DNA of 64,000 bases from Metabacillus mangrovi (GCF_009711125.1 NZ_WMIB01000009.1:1-64000); one strand, 5' to 3'; positions 16,734 through 26,209 are shown, counted from the stretch's first letter. Notes: generated by a model from the letters alone, not told the origin. Program-made: numbers and translations.

Positions 16734-18062
16734 TTAAAGAACCATTGCCGCGATCCATCCAAAAAGAATGAGCGGGATATTGTACAAAACAAAAGTCGGA
16801 ACCACAGTGTCCCAAATGTGATCATGCTGCCCATCCGCGTTGAGACCTGAAGTCGGCCCCAGTGTACTGTCGGATACAGGGGATCCCGCATCTCCAAGTG
16901 CACCGGCCGTACCAATGATGGCAATGGTTGCTAGCGGACTGAATCCAAGGTTTAGGCAAAGCGGGACAAACAAAGCCGTTATGATTGGAATGGTGGAAAA
17001 GGATGAACCGATTCCCATCGTTACGAGCAGACCGACAATCAGCATAAGCAGGGCCGCCAGGGATTGATTACTGCCGATCATGCCGGAAGCACTTTTTACC
17101 ATCGTTTCAATGTGGCCGGTTTCCTTCATTACACTCGCGAAACCAGCAGCAGCCAGCATCACAAACCCAATAAAGGCCATCATCTGCATCCCTTTAGTAA
17201 GAACTTGATCCGCTTCCTTCCACTTCATTGCACCCGTTACATAAAGAACAGCGATACCGGCAAGCGCGCCGAATATCATCCCGCCATCGATTTCCATTTT
17301 GGACAGATAAAGCTGTACACCTAGGGAGACCACAATCGCAGCACCGGCAAATGCCAGTGTTCTGCGGGAATAGACGGCTGTTTCCACCCCGGCAATATCC
17401 TTCGCCTCATACTGCCTCTTTTTGCGATACAGTATAAAAGCAATCACCAGTCCCACAGCCATTCCAAGAGACGGAATCATCATAGCCTGCGGAATGTCTG
17501 TAAGCTTAATCGATAGCCCGGCTTGTTTCATATTATCCCGAAGAATCCCGTGAAAGATTGCTCCGAAGCCAGCCTGAACATACATATAAGGCGTGATCAG
17601 ACCAAATGTGATAACTGCAGCAACGAGCCTGCGGTCGATCTCCAGCTGGTTGAAAATTTTAAGAAGCGGAGGAATCAGCACCGGAATAAAAGCAATATGA
17701 ACCGGAACCAGGTTTTGGGAAGAAATAGAGACGAGAAGGATAATAAAAAGAATCATTACCTTCGATAACGTCTTCCGGTTCGTTTCTCCTTCTCTCCCGA
17801 CCAGCTTGATCGCCAGCTGCACCATCGCATCGGGCAGACCCGTTTTCGTTAACGCAACAGCAAATGCTCCAAGCGACGCGTAGCTGAGAGCCACTGCAGC
17901 ATTTCCACCGAGCCCGGCCGTAAACGCTTCGCCAATCGTCTTTATATCAAGTCCGCTCGCAAATCCTCCTGCTAGAGCCCCTATAATCAGGGAAAACACA
18001 ACGTTCACCCTAAAAAGGCTTAAAAGCAGCAGCACCACAACGGCTAATATAACTGCATTCAT
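16734..18062 (-). CDS. yuiF: Na+/H+ antiporter-family transporter, YuiF
   Basis: A 442-residue protein with about 11-12 membrane helices, of the NhaC-like/ArsB-NhaD superfamily annotated as Na+/H+ antiporter or amino-acid transporter. It shows the internal loops SSQNLVPVHIAFIPVLIPPL and, near the end, GTAGALGDAGSPVSDSTLGP with the helix-break GDAGSPVSD. The substrate is unproven. The neighbourhood (pepA, yuiD, bioY, yuiH) matches B. subtilis yuiF. Confidence 0.8.
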   Translation of the reverse strand: MNAVILAVVVLLLLSLFRVNVVFSLIIGALAGGFASGLDIKTIGEAFTAGLGGNAAVALSYASLGAFAVALTKTGLPDAMVQLAIKLVGREGETNRKTLSKVMILFIILLVSISSQNLVPVHIAFIPVLIPPLLKIFNQLEIDRRLVAAVITFGLITPYMYVQAGFGAIFHGILRDNMKQAGLSIKLTDIPQAMMIPSLGMAVGLVIAFILYRKKRQYEAKDIAGVETAVYSRRTLAFAGAAIVVSLGVQLYLSKMEIDGGMIFGALAGIAVLYVTGAMKWKEADQVLTKGMQMMAFIGFVMLAAAGFASVMKETGHIETMVKSASGMIGSNQSLAALLMLIVGLLVTMGIGSSFSTIPIITALFVPLCLNLGFSPLATIAIIGTAGALGDAGSPVSDSTLGPTSGLNADGQHDHIWDTVVPTFVLYNIPLILFGWIAAMVL

Positions 18063-18286
18063 TTATTTATACCTCCGTAAACACTTTAGTTTGCTAATAT
18101 GGTAGAGCAATAAAATGACATGACCTTAAATTATCACAGGTAGATTCTCTAAGTCAACTATTTCTTTTACTGCATTAGCAGGGTAAAGGATTTTCCCAAA
18201 CTCATCATATCTGCCAGTTAAAGTATGTATATTTTTAGCTGTTCCTTGCTTTTCTGCTTACGGAGCTGGATTGCCTGCCAATCTGG
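18063..18286. other. Upstream region of yuiF
   Basis: About 220 AT-rich bases between the yuiF start and the repeat tract. It presumably holds the yuiF promoter on the minus strand. No ORF or terminator is recognisable. Confidence 0.35.
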
Positions 18287-18516
18287 ATGCCAAAATGATT
18301 TAATGTGGCGAAACTGTGTGCTTTCGTGCCAAACTCATTTTACGTGCCGATGCACTCAGTTTACGTGCCGCTTCCCGTCCTATACGTGCCGATTCAGCTG
18401 ACTAACGTGCCAAAACGGGGTGCTTTCGTGCCATACTCATTTTACGTGCCGAAACAGTGACCTCTCGTGCCGAACTAATTTTACATATCGGAACATCACC
18501 TACTCGTGCCAAACTA
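18287..18516. repeat. Tract of phased repeats, core ACGTGCCG
   Basis: GTGCC-type cores start at 18305, 18326, 18344, 18365, 18386, 18407, 18428, 18446, 18467, 18485 (degenerate) and 18506. The steps are 21, 18, 21, 21, 21, 21, 18, 21, 18 and 21 bp. The 18-bp units always end in ATTTTAC. This is the same 18/21 architecture as the 5.1-kb tract with a different core word. No ribosome site or credible gene is present. Confidence 0.88.
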
Positions 18517-18574
18517 AGAGGTACCACAGCAAAAATCAGCGATATATCTGCTGCTCCAGCATCAATGCTCTTAA

Positions 18575-18614
18575 TAAAAAAACCGGCGGGAAGGGGATCT
18601 TCCATGCCGGTTTT
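18575..18614 (-). terminator. Terminator of the GYF-rich gene
   Basis: On minus, AAAACCGGC pairs with GCCGGTTTTT around a short inner stem, then a T-run. Confidence 0.8.
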
Positions 18615-18618
18615 CCAG

Positions 18619-18816
18619 TCAGTAAAAATAAGGGTAACCATAACCATAGGGTGAAAAGCCGAATCCGTAATACGGGCTGAGCAGTGCGGCGGTTGCCAGA
18701 CCACCGGCCAGACCAAGCGGAAAACCAAATCCAAATGGGGCAAAACCAAATCCGAACTGGCGTCCGTAACCATACGGGTATCTTACGTTTTGAAGGTGAA
18801 ACATACCAGGGTTCAT
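18619..18816 (-). CDS. Gly/Tyr/Phe-rich small protein, spore-coat-like
   Basis: A 65-residue protein from the ATG at 18816, which has AAGGAGG 7 bases upstream; the ATG at 18858 has none. It begins MNPGMFHLQNVRYPYGYGR and is almost all Gly, Phe, Tyr and Pro with one hydrophobic patch (LGLAGGLATAALL). It ends in repeated FGFSPYGYGYPYFY. Such composition is common in spore coat and crust proteins, but I cannot tie it to a named family. It lies 3' of pepA on the same strand and has its own terminator. Confidence 0.6.
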   Translation of the reverse strand: MNPGMFHLQNVRYPYGYGRQFGFGFAPFGFGFPLGLAGGLATAALLSPYYGFGFSPYGYGYPYFY

Positions 18817-18908
18817 CCCATAACCTCCTTGCCTCTGTCTGCTGACACTTCCCTGCATTTTATGCGGGCGGATTGTCCGGAGAGTTAGGCATGAGCCCTT
18901 CTGGATGC

Positions 18909-20399
18909 TTATCCTTCAAAATTTTCAACAAAAGATGCGAGCGTTCTCGCCATAACTCCTGTAGCACCTGAAGGCCCGAGCTTCGTTTCCTTTGAGGTGA
19001 CTGCAGTTCCCGCTATATCCAGATGCACCCAAGGCGTGCCCTCTGTAAATTCTTTCAGGAAGGCTGCCGCCATAATAGCATGGCCTTCCCGTCCGGGGGA
19101 GTTGCTCAAATCCGCCATTTTGCTGCTCTTCACTCTTTCTGTATCTTTTTCTGTGATCGGAAGAAGCCACATTGGCTCTCCGCATTCTTTAGAGGCCGCG
19201 TTTACCTGCTCAAATAATGCTTCATTATTTGTTGTCGCCCCAGTCATCTCATTTCCAAGAGCAACAATCACTCCGCCGGTTAGAGTTGCCACATCCACGA
19301 GGTGAGTTGCACCATGATGTTTCGCATATGTAATGGCGTCTGCAAGGACCAGCCTTCCTTCTGCATCTGTATTCAGAATTTCAATCGTTTTGCCGCTCAT
19401 GGAGATAATCACATCATCCGGCCTGAATGCGGAAGCGGAAATGACGTTATCTGTTGAAGGAATAACGGCGACAACATTTTGCTCAGGCTTCAGTTCCCCG
19501 ATAATCTCCATAGCACCCAATACTGCTGCAGCGCCGCCCATGTCCGTTTTCATGCCGACAATGCCGGACTTGGTCTTAATGGAATATCCTCCAGTATCAA
19601 ACGTGATTCCTTTTCCGACCAGACCGATTTTATCGGTGGAAGCTTCATTGCCGGTGTATGTCAGAACAATCATTTTAGGAGGCTCGACAGAACCTTGATT
19701 GACAGCAAGCATGGCTCCCATGCCAAGTTTCTGCATATCTTCTTTTTCAAGAATTTCACATTCAAAACCGTATACTTCCGAAAGTTTTCTTGCATAATCC
19801 GCCATCTCTGCAGCAGTCAGAATATTCGATGGTGTGTTCACGAGCGTTCTGGCTGAGTTCGTACCCTTTCCATGCGCGGTACCTACAAACAAAGCTGCTT
19901 TCACTTCTGAAGAATCTTCTTTTGTCAGAACCGCCATTTGCCCGATTGCACGTTCAGGTTCATTGGATTTGTGCTTATAATCTTTAAGTTTGTAAGAAGC
20001 GAGCTCCAGAGCCTCTCCCAGTGCATGGGCTGCATCGAGAGTACTTACCCTCTCCGTGGCAAACGAATCCAGATCGATGGCAGCCTCCGTTCTCTTATCA
20101 GCCAGGAGCTGTCTGATCAGCTGACCGAATGCTTCGCGTGCTCTCTCAAAATTCCAGTCCTGCTCTTTACCGAGCCCTGAAATGTACACTCTTTTCATTG
20201 ACGTTTTCCCAAGTGTGAAAATTTTTGAGACAGCCATACGGTCTCCCTTAATATCTCCGTCCTTAAGTAGTGCTGTAACATGACCCTCTAGTGAATCATC
20301 TAATTCGGAAAGCACTCCTTGCAGGGGCTGGTTTTTCTTAAAAAGTCCGGTGATCAGTGTTTCTTCGTTCCCTGTTAAAGCTTCGTACACATGATACAT
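18909..20399 (-). CDS. pepA: Leucyl aminopeptidase, M17 family (YuiE/PepA)
   Basis: A 496-residue M17 metallo-aminopeptidase removing N-terminal residues from peptides. The C-terminal catalytic domain has the metal and catalytic Lys motif [17 protein letters not shown], the signature [14 protein letters not shown] and the Arg-containing DAEGRL. The N-terminal about 170 residues form the alpha/beta domain typical of the hexamer. The ATG has AGGAGG 8 bases upstream. It follows the DUF309 gene by 33 bp on the same strand, so the two are likely co-transcribed. Confidence 0.93.
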   Translation of the reverse strand: MYHVYEALTGNEETLITGLFKKNQPLQGVLSELDDSLEGHVTALLKDGDIKGDRMAVSKIFTLGKTSMKRVYISGLGKEQDWNFERAREAFGQLIRQLLADKRTEAAIDLDSFATERVSTLDAAHALGEALELASYKLKDYKHKSNEPERAIGQMAVLTKEDSSEVKAALFVGTAHGKGTNSARTLVNTPSNILTAAEMADYARKLSEVYGFECEILEKEDMQKLGMGAMLAVNQGSVEPPKMIVLTYTGNEASTDKIGLVGKGITFDTGGYSIKTKSGIVGMKTDMGGAAAVLGAMEIIGELKPEQNVVAVIPSTDNVISASAFRPDDVIISMSGKTIEILNTDAEGRLVLADAITYAKHHGATHLVDVATLTGGVIVALGNEMTGATTNNEALFEQVNAASKECGEPMWLLPITEKDTERVKSSKMADLSNSPGREGHAIMAAAFLKEFTEGTPWVHLDIAGTAVTSKETKLGPSGATGVMARTLASFVENFEG

Positions 20400-20432
20400 C
20401 GATGGTTCCTCCTCAACGGGTTTTTGAAAGAG

Positions 20433-20807
20433 CTATTCAAGGTAAAGAAAGAGCAGGGGAAGTTCAGGCAGTTTGTCTGTTTTTTCGTACGGAATTGAAT
20501 CCGGGACCTGTGGTATAATGAGTAAACAATTTTCCATAAAAGAATGGACAAGCTCAAGATCCAGGCCCCAGCAGCGGGGACGGTAAGGCTGGATATACTG
20601 CCGGCCGGCGAGCATCATGGAACGGGCGCCTTTTAAATTGCCGTAGCTGTAATGATAAAGGGCCACACACATTTGAAGCAGGCCCTTCAGGAAGACATTC
20701 GATTTATCCGTCATCCAGATCTCCTCCAGCAAATCATGGCATGTATAAAAGTCCCCTTCATTAAAATGAATGAAGAACCGGTAGTATTCCTCCGGATATC
20801 CTTTCAC
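20433..20807 (-). CDS. DUF309 domain protein
   Basis: A 124-residue helical protein with the DUF309 signature HFNEGDFYTCHDLLEEIWM followed by FLKGLLQMCVALYHYSYGN and a GA motif. The conserved His/Glu pattern suggests metal or ligand binding, but the function is unknown. The start GTG has AAGGGGGG 6 bases upstream. It sits immediately upstream of pepA. Confidence 0.78.
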   Translation of the reverse strand: MKGYPEEYYRFFIHFNEGDFYTCHDLLEEIWMTDKSNVFLKGLLQMCVALYHYSYGNLKGARSMMLAGRQYIQPYRPRCWGLDLELVHSFMENCLLIIPQVPDSIPYEKTDKLPELPLLFLYLE

Positions 20808-20905
20808 TCGCGTCCCCCCTTGCCCCAGTCCATTCTATTTTATCAGACCCGGGGCAGCCCAGAATACAATTATGTGCTGGTTCCCAAGGAAGGCAGGAGA
20901 AAAAG

Positions 20906-21388
20906 ATGGAAATATTCTATAACTTTCCGCTGATTGCTGCATTAACCGCTATCTTTTTTGCCCAGGTAGTAAAGGTTCCGATCCACTATATCGCAATCAG
21001 AAAGTGGGACTGGTCACTCGTTACAAGCACAGGCGGGATGCCCAGCTCACATTCGGCAGCGGTTACTGCTCTTACAACGGCTGTAGCAATAGAGGAAGGG
21101 CTCGGCTCTACTGTATTCGCAGTCGCCTGTACATTTGCAGTCATTACGATGTTCGATGCTACAGGGGTCAGAAGGCACGCCGGAGAGCAGGCTACCGTCC
21201 TGAACAAGCTTGTTATTGATTTTAACCGGTTTATGAAGGAAGCGAAGGACTGGCAGCAAACCCAGGAGCAGGAGAAGCAAAAAAGGCTGAAGGAACTGCT
21301 CGGCCATCAGCCCATCGAAGTATTCTTCGGCGGCCTTACCGGTATTTTTTTAACCCTTCTTATGCATTACTTGTTTTTCCAGATTTAA
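20906..21388 (+). CDS. yuiD: Divergent PAP2-family membrane protein, YuiD
   Basis: A 160-residue membrane protein of the DUF212/divergent PAP2 family. The motif GGMPSSHSAAVTALTTAVAI contains the phosphatase-like SSH, and DATGVRRHAGEQA carries the R-H pair. Four to five hydrophobic segments surround them. The family is related to acid phosphatases acting on lipid phosphates; activity is unproven. The ATG has GGAG 5-6 bases upstream. The BtuF-like gene starts about 15 bp downstream. Confidence 0.85.
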   Translation: MEIFYNFPLIAALTAIFFAQVVKVPIHYIAIRKWDWSLVTSTGGMPSSHSAAVTALTTAVAIEEGLGSTVFAVACTFAVITMFDATGVRRHAGEQATVLNKLVIDFNRFMKEAKDWQQTQEQEKQKRLKELLGHQPIEVFFGGLTGIFLTLLMHYLFFQI

Positions 21389-21403
21389 CGGGGAGTGAGC
21401 ACG

Positions 21404-22216
21404 TTGAGGATTGTTTCGATCTGTCCAAGTAATACAGAGCTCGCTGCATGCCTCGGGCTCACCAGCCAGCTGGCCGGCATTGATGATTTTTCAGACTGGC
21501 CGGGAGACATACAAAACCTTCCAAAGCTGGGCCCTGACCTGGCAATCCGAATGGATGACCTAGAAACATGCAAACCGGACCTTGTACTGGCTTCGCTTAG
21601 CGTTCCGGGCATGGAGAAGAATATAGAGGAACTGGAGAAACGGAACATTCCGCACCTTGTCTTCAATCCTCAGTCCCTGGAAGACATTCACGCGGATCTG
21701 ATCAAACTTGGGAAGGCAACTGGCACAGAGGAAAAAGCGATTGAAAAGGCAGAACAATACCGCTCATTAATGGGAAGGTTTAAGACGAAAGCGGCCGAAC
21801 TTGACCGGAAGCCTTCTGTTTATTTCGAGTGGTGGCCAAAGCCGGTGTTTACTCCCGGAGGAACAAATTGGCTCACAGAAGTAAGCCGCCTGGCAGGAGC
21901 AGAAAACATTTTTGCTTCAGAAAAAATTCCAAGCGTCCAAACCGTCTGGGAGGAAGTGCTTGACCGGGACCCTGAATTTTTCTTTATGGTCTGGGTCGGG
22001 GTAAAAGAAGCGAAAATGAATGCAGCACACGTTAAAAAAAGGCCTGGCTCTAACCAGCTGACAGCATTAAAAAGAAATCAGGTCATCCTGCTGAAAGAGG
22101 CTCTGTTCTGCAGACCTTCGCCAAGGCTTTATGAAGGCCTCGCCAACCTCGCCCAGATTGTGCATCCTGATCATTTTTCAGAAGAAATACAAGCTGTAAA
22201 AGACTTCAACACGTAA
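21404..22216 (+). CDS. BtuF-like cobalamin-binding protein without signal peptide
   Basis: About 270 residues of the periplasmic-binding-protein fold, class III. It has IVSICPSNTELAACLG near the N-terminus, the mid-helix, and SVYFEWWPKPVFTPGGTNWL, as in proteins annotated cobalamin-binding. No signal peptide or lipobox exists, so it is probably cytoplasmic, which is odd for an importer component. The likely start is TTG at 21404 (GGGGAG 8 bases upstream); the GTG at 21395 is too close to that site. It follows yuiD closely in the same direction. B12 binding itself is unproven. Confidence 0.7.
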   Translation: MRIVSICPSNTELAACLGLTSQLAGIDDFSDWPGDIQNLPKLGPDLAIRMDDLETCKPDLVLASLSVPGMEKNIEELEKRNIPHLVFNPQSLEDIHADLIKLGKATGTEEKAIEKAEQYRSLMGRFKTKAAELDRKPSVYFEWWPKPVFTPGGTNWLTEVSRLAGAENIFASEKIPSVQTVWEEVLDRDPEFFFMVWVGVKEAKMNAAHVKKRPGSNQLTALKRNQVILLKEALFCRPSPRLYEGLANLAQIVHPDHFSEEIQAVKDFNT

Positions 22217-22246
22217 AAGCAGCCGGTTATGATCCGGCTGCTTTCT
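22215..22246 (+). terminator. Terminator of the BtuF-like gene
   Basis: AAAGCAGCCGG/CCGGCTGCTTT stem with a short T-tract. Confidence 0.8.
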
Positions 22247-22252
22247 TATGTA

Positions 22253-22939
22253 TTAAAGCCCTGTTTTCTGTTTTAAATATTTCTGCCTGAATACCTGCAT
22301 AGACGAATCTTGATTCAACTGAGTAAACTCCTGCTCCGTAAATCTGCCATCTCCTCTTTTTAAGATGTAGACATCGAGCTCCTTTTTGCCCCAGTTTTTA
22401 TATACGTCTGCAACCGTATCAAAGTATAAATCCAATTCGTCCCCTTTAATCGCTGCCCCTTTATCCGTCACGATCCCGTACCCGTAATCCGGAATATACA
22501 GCACCGTCCCGATCGGAAATACATTCAAATCAGCTGCTATCGTCGAGAAAAGATCCCTTTTCACTTTCACACCCGAATAAGTGATCCCGTACTCCGGATG
22601 TCCCGGATTCTTCCCTGTTGATTCATAGCCCGCTGTATATCCAGTTGCCGTCACTTTATGTTTAGGATACTCGTTCAGATTGATTCCCTCATCTCCACTT
22701 GCAGAACCGGATGACATCAAAGCAGATCCGTGGTATGCAGGAAGCGTCTTATCAGATAAGCCAAAAATACGGAAAGATCCGTTTTTTTCTGTGTGAGTTG
22801 TATAGGACTGCAGAATTCCGGCTGCCAGCTCTCTCGCTTTGACCCCTGAAACCGCCTCAAATGTTGCCGCCAAAGCACCGGCAAGAAGCAGAACCATTAC
22901 CAAACGCCGAAGCCAAACCATCAATATTCCCATTACCAA
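22253..22939 (-). CDS. yuiC: 3D-domain cell-wall protein YuiC
   Basis: A 228-residue exported protein. An N-terminal hydrophobic helix ([20 protein letters not shown]) is a signal or anchor. The C-terminal 3D domain (about 95-195) shows [15 protein letters not shown] and the three aspartates of [17 protein letters not shown]. YuiC in B. subtilis is a lytic-transglycosylase-like Sps protein with an MltA-like fold that acts on peptidoglycan. The start is a TTG at 22939 seven bases after GAGGAG; an ATG at 22933 is possible. Confidence 0.82.
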   Translation of the reverse strand: MVMGILMVWLRRLVMVLLLAGALAATFEAVSGVKARELAAGILQSYTTHTEKNGSFRIFGLSDKTLPAYHGSALMSSGSASGDEGINLNEYPKHKVTATGYTAGYESTGKNPGHPEYGITYSGVKVKRDLFSTIAADLNVFPIGTVLYIPDYGYGIVTDKGAAIKGDELDLYFDTVADVYKNWGKKELDVYILKRGDGRFTEQEFTQLNQDSSMQVFRQKYLKQKTGL

Positions 22940-22995
22940 TATCTCACTCCTCTCACTAAGCTATTACTTCCCTAATGGAAAGAAAAGTATTCGAA

Positions 22996-23600
22996 ACAAA
23001 AGAAATTGAAATATTTGTAACACGAAAAGCGAAGGCGGCTTGCCCAGGCCCGACAAGCATAAGACAGTTCACCGGAAGAAGGCGGTTTTTCCTTCTGCAG
23101 GTGAACTGGCTTATGACCTCGAGGGCCTAGCCGCCGGAGCTGGACAACAAGAAAAGCGGAGGGCGCTTGCTTATGCCGACTGGCACATTGGAGCTCCCGA
23201 CCGAGAGGCGCTCTTTGCCTCGACCGAGGGAGTGAAATGGGCCTGCGGCATAGCGCCCGGAGCTAGACAACAAGAAAAGCGAAGGCGGCTTGCAGTAAGG
23301 AAGTTCTGCTAAGAGCGCGACGTCCTGTCGCAACCCAGAACTGACCCGCATCGTGCGGGCCTCCGACAAGCATAAGACAGTTCACCGGAAGAAGGTGTTT
23401 TTTCCTTCTGCAGGTGAACTGGCTTATGACCTCGAGGGCCTAGCCGCCGGAGCTGGACAACCAGAAAAGCGGAGGGCGCTTGCTTAAGCCGACTGGCACA
23501 TTGGAGCTCCCGACCGAGAGGCGCGTTGAAAGGAAGTTCTGCTAAAAGCGCGAGGTCCTGTCGCAACGCAGAACTGACCCGCATCGTGCGGGCCCCAAAA
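22996..23600. repeat. Modular array of long hairpin repeats
   Basis: Four or five modules are joined by a common linker (GGAGCTGGACAA then GAAAAGCG). Module A (23034-23135) pairs GGCGGCT with AGCCGCC around CATAAG/CTTATG, CAGTTCACC/GGTGAACTG and AGAAGG/CCTTCT. Module B (from about 23166) pairs GGGCGCT with AGCGCCC. The A core recurs at about 23371-23455 and the start of B at about 23466. A third insert with AGTTCTG/CAGAACT and CCCGCA/TGCGGG occurs at about 23297-23360 and 23532-23595. Reading frames through it look spurious. Confidence 0.85.
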
Positions 23601-23603
23601 AGA

Positions 23604-23632
23604 AAAAGCCTCCAGTTTTCCGGAAGCTTTTA
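23604..23632 (-). terminator. Terminator of yuiB
   Basis: On minus AAGCTTCCGG/CTGGAGGCTT with TTTT loop and T-run, overlapping the yuiB stop. Confidence 0.75.
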
Positions 23633-23947
23633 AAACATTTGGTATCCTCTTTTCCTGAGAGTCTTGATGACAAGTCCTGAGCATATGGCCCCTGCGAGTC
23701 CGCTTATAAGGATGGTTATATCTACTCCCTGCAGGGAACTGACTTTATCGGCTAATGCAGGAAAAGACTGTCCCGGAGCGGTAAAGTAAGAGGCGGCGGA
23801 TGCATCATCGATAATGAGGATGCAGACGACCGGATAAATGATCGCCATAATCCAGGACATTCTGAGCAGCATATTCAATAGGAAACCAATTCCGAAGAAT
23901 AAGACAAAAAAGAGGACAATTGAGATAATAAATACCGGTAAAATCAT
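23630..23947 (-). CDS. yuiB: YuiB family membrane protein
   Basis: A 105-residue protein from the ATG at 23947 with GGAGGTG 7 bases upstream. Three hydrophobic helices are visible: ILPVFIISIVLFFVLFFGIG, a second at WIMAIIYPVVCILII and a third at ITILISGLAGAICSGLVI. The end RKRGYQMF fits YuiB. Function unknown. It lies between the repeat array and yuiA, as yuiB and yuiA pair in B. subtilis. Confidence 0.8.
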   Translation of the reverse strand: MILPVFIISIVLFFVLFFGIGFLLNMLLRMSWIMAIIYPVVCILIIDDASAASYFTAPGQSFPALADKVSSLQGVDITILISGLAGAICSGLVIKTLRKRGYQMF

Positions 23948-24025
23948 ATCCAAGCACCTCCAGTACACCACTATCAGTGTACTGAAAGCGCATTAATTAC
24001 GTCAATAAAATTTTCCTTTATTTTC

Positions 24026-24157
24026 TTAGAGGCTGGATGGTTTTTCCCCGGTTCCGTTGCAGCAGTCGCACGTTTCAGTGCCGCCAAGCAGGAGCTGGAA
24101 ATAACCTTTCCCTGAACAATACGGACAATCTCTTTTTTCGGCTCTAACAGTGCTCAT
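24026..24157 (-). CDS. yuiA: YuiA-like mini zinc-finger protein
   Basis: A 43-residue protein from an ATG with GGGAG 6 bases upstream. It contains CPYCSGKGY and CDCCNGTGE, a pair of CxxC knuckles with the Gly pattern of DnaJ-type zinc fingers, which probably bind one zinc. It lies 79 bp upstream of yuiB on the same strand, matching B. subtilis yuiA. Its role is unknown. Confidence 0.78.
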   Translation of the reverse strand: MSTVRAEKRDCPYCSGKGYFQLLLGGTETCDCCNGTGEKPSSL

Positions 24158-24306
24158 GCAGCTCTCCCCTTTTCTGATTAATTGTTAATAAAGATAACAG
24201 GTATCTTGTCAACAATAAAGTCAGATTTAATGACAAATGAGCCGATGAAAGCGAATACATCAACGTTTCCCTCTTGTTTTCTTTAATTATCTTATTTTTT
24301 TGAATA

Positions 24307-24789
24307 TTATAAAAATAGGTTATAAGCGGAGTACTCAAATTGCTCGCCGGGATCAAGCTGGTCATTCAGCAATAGCTTTGACTGACTATTTTGTTCTGTT
24401 AATGCAGTCAGCAAAAGGGAAGAGTCCTTGTCATTTTTTAATTGTTCATAAGGAAGAAAGGCAGCTTCAAAAATTTCTTCTTCCTGAATGCGGATTTCGC
24501 GGCTGACGGCATTAAGTTTAAAAATAATCATGTTATCGCTGACCTGTCCCTTTATAACCCCGGACCGCAAGCCAATAACCCCTTCTACCTTAGCCCGGAT
24601 TCCTGTTTCTTCATACACTTCCCGAATGACAGCCTGGTCTGCTGTTTCACTGCCCTCTACAAAGCCTGCAGGCAATGACCACTTCCCCTTCAGACCACCA
24701 TATTTCTTTTTCACAACCAGCCATCTTCCGGTTTCATCCGTCACAATTCCTGCTGCTGCAAGCCATACATTTCCCCGTTTACTTGTCAT
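24307..24789 (-). CDS. Nudix hydrolase
   Basis: A 160-residue Nudix-fold enzyme cleaving nucleoside-diphosphate-linked compounds with divalent metal. The Nudix box is complete: GFVEGSETADQAVIREVYEE then TGI, i.e. G-x5-E-x7-REVxEExGI. The substrate cannot be read from sequence. The ATG has GGGAGTG 8 bases upstream. It sits upstream of yuiA on the same strand, separated by 150 bp. Confidence 0.88.
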   Translation of the reverse strand: MTSKRGNVWLAAAGIVTDETGRWLVVKKKYGGLKGKWSLPAGFVEGSETADQAVIREVYEETGIRAKVEGVIGLRSGVIKGQVSDNMIIFKLNAVSREIRIQEEEIFEAAFLPYEQLKNDKDSSLLLTALTEQNSQSKLLLNDQLDPGEQFEYSAYNLFL

Positions 24790-24842
24790 GCTGCCACTCC
24801 CTCTATCTCTTGTTTATCCTTCAATTATGGCGCAATAAAAAA

Positions 24843-24874
24843 GAAAAGGCAAAAGCTGGACGCTTCTGCCTTTT
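24843..24874 (-). terminator. Terminator of yumB
   Basis: AAAAGGCA(GAAGC)/(GCTTT)TGCCTTTT stem and T-run on minus. Confidence 0.78.
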
Positions 24875-24889
24875 CCTTACATCTATCCA

Positions 24890-26101
24890 TTAAAAGAACT
24901 TGAATTTCCCTTTTTTCATGACCATTCCCGGTCCTCCGACCATAAACAATGCACGGTTATCAATCATTTTTTTCATGAAAGATGCTTTTGTTCCGACAAG
25001 TTTCTTGCCGAATACAGTACCTACTGCATCATCTTCTCCCAGAGAAGCGACTGTACCTTTAATGTCCGGCTTGAAGCCTTCCATTTCGCCTTGTCCCTTA
25101 ATAAGAGATGCAAGGTTTTTCGCACAAGTTTCTCCTTGCTGCATGGCAATCTGTGCAGTTGGAGGATAAGGGCGGTTAATTTCTTCATTGATGATCAGTG
25201 AGCAATCCCCAATAATGAAGACTTCGTTATGACCAGGTGCACGAAGATCAGGATTTACTTTAACGCGTCCGCGCATGTTTTCAAATCCAGCTTCTTCAAC
25301 AACACTGTTCCCGCGTACTCCAGCTGCCCATACAACTGTACCCGCTTTGATTTCTTCCATTACATCATCTTTAGCTACGACAATTCCATCTTCTGTGCAT
25401 TCTTTGATCGCTGTACCGATTTTAAATTCGACACCTTTGCGCTCAAGGTGGCTCACAGCATATTCTACAAGCTCAGCATCAAAACCAGGAAGAGCAGTCG
25501 GAGCTGCTTCTACGCAGATAATCCTTACTTTTTTCGGGTCAATATCATACTCACGGCACAGCTTTGGAACACGGTTTGAAAGTTCGCCAAGGAACTCGAT
25601 TCCAGTGAATCCTGCTCCGCCGACCACGATTGTCAAACGGTCATCCTGCTTGTTTTCCTCTGTCTGATAAGTAGCGAACTGAAGTTCAATGTGCTCACGC
25701 AGCTGGCGGGCAGCATTGATGTTTGTAATTCCGAACGCATACTCTTTCAAACCCTGGATGCCGAATGTTTCCGGCTGGGATCCAAGAGAAACAACAAGGT
25801 AATCATAATCAAGCTCGCCTTTTTCAAGAACGATTTTCTTCTCTTCAGGCTTAATGGAAGTAACCGTATCCTGAACAAAGTTTACTCGGCTGCTGATTAC
25901 ATCCTTGATCTGATAACGGCATTTATCATGATGAAGCGTGCCTGCAGAAGCCTCATGGAGCCAGGTTGTTTCATAATGGTAATCATTTTTGTTTACAAGC
26001 GTTATATCTGCCTCGTTTACGCCAACCAGCTTTTGAAGGCGGGTAACCGTAATTAAACCGCCATAACCTGCACCTAAAACCACAACTTTTGGTTTATTCA
26101 C
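24890..26101 (-). CDS. yumB: Type II NADH dehydrogenase-like oxidoreductase YumB
   Basis: A 403-residue FAD/NAD(P)H enzyme of the NDH-2 family. The FAD motif [11 protein letters not shown] is at about 5-15, the NADH motif [17 protein letters not shown] at about 160-176, and FIIGDCSLI near 300. NDH-2 enzymes pass electrons from NADH to menaquinone without pumping protons. The C-terminus lacks a clear membrane helix; binding is probably peripheral. The start is GTG after AAAGGTGATG. Rex-type boxes lie upstream, one across the promoter, so NADH-responsive control is likely. Confidence 0.88.
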   Translation of the reverse strand: MNKPKVVVLGAGYGGLITVTRLQKLVGVNEADITLVNKNDYHYETTWLHEASAGTLHHDKCRYQIKDVISSRVNFVQDTVTSIKPEEKKIVLEKGELDYDYLVVSLGSQPETFGIQGLKEYAFGITNINAARQLREHIELQFATYQTEENKQDDRLTIVVGGAGFTGIEFLGELSNRVPKLCREYDIDPKKVRIICVEAAPTALPGFDAELVEYAVSHLERKGVEFKIGTAIKECTEDGIVVAKDDVMEEIKAGTVVWAAGVRGNSVVEEAGFENMRGRVKVNPDLRAPGHNEVFIIGDCSLIINEEINRPYPPTAQIAMQQGETCAKNLASLIKGQGEMEGFKPDIKGTVASLGEDDAVGTVFGKKLVGTKASFMKKMIDNRALFMVGGPGMVMKKGKFKFF

Positions 26102-26209
26102 GACGAATCACATCACCTTTACTAAATTTGTTGGTAAAAGAACTGAAAATAATACCTCTGCCTATTTTCCGCTCTTTTCGCCATTTTATTTGTTTTCCTG
26201 CAGAAAACA

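Noticed and set aside
23040-23584. Several frames of 60-90 codons in the hairpin array
   Set aside because: They run through pairing modules on both strands and have no ribosome site; explained by the structured repeats.
24246-24259. CcpA (cre) site TGAAAGCGAATACA upstream of yuiA
   Set aside because: It matches only partly and such near-matches are common; not strong enough to list as a feature.
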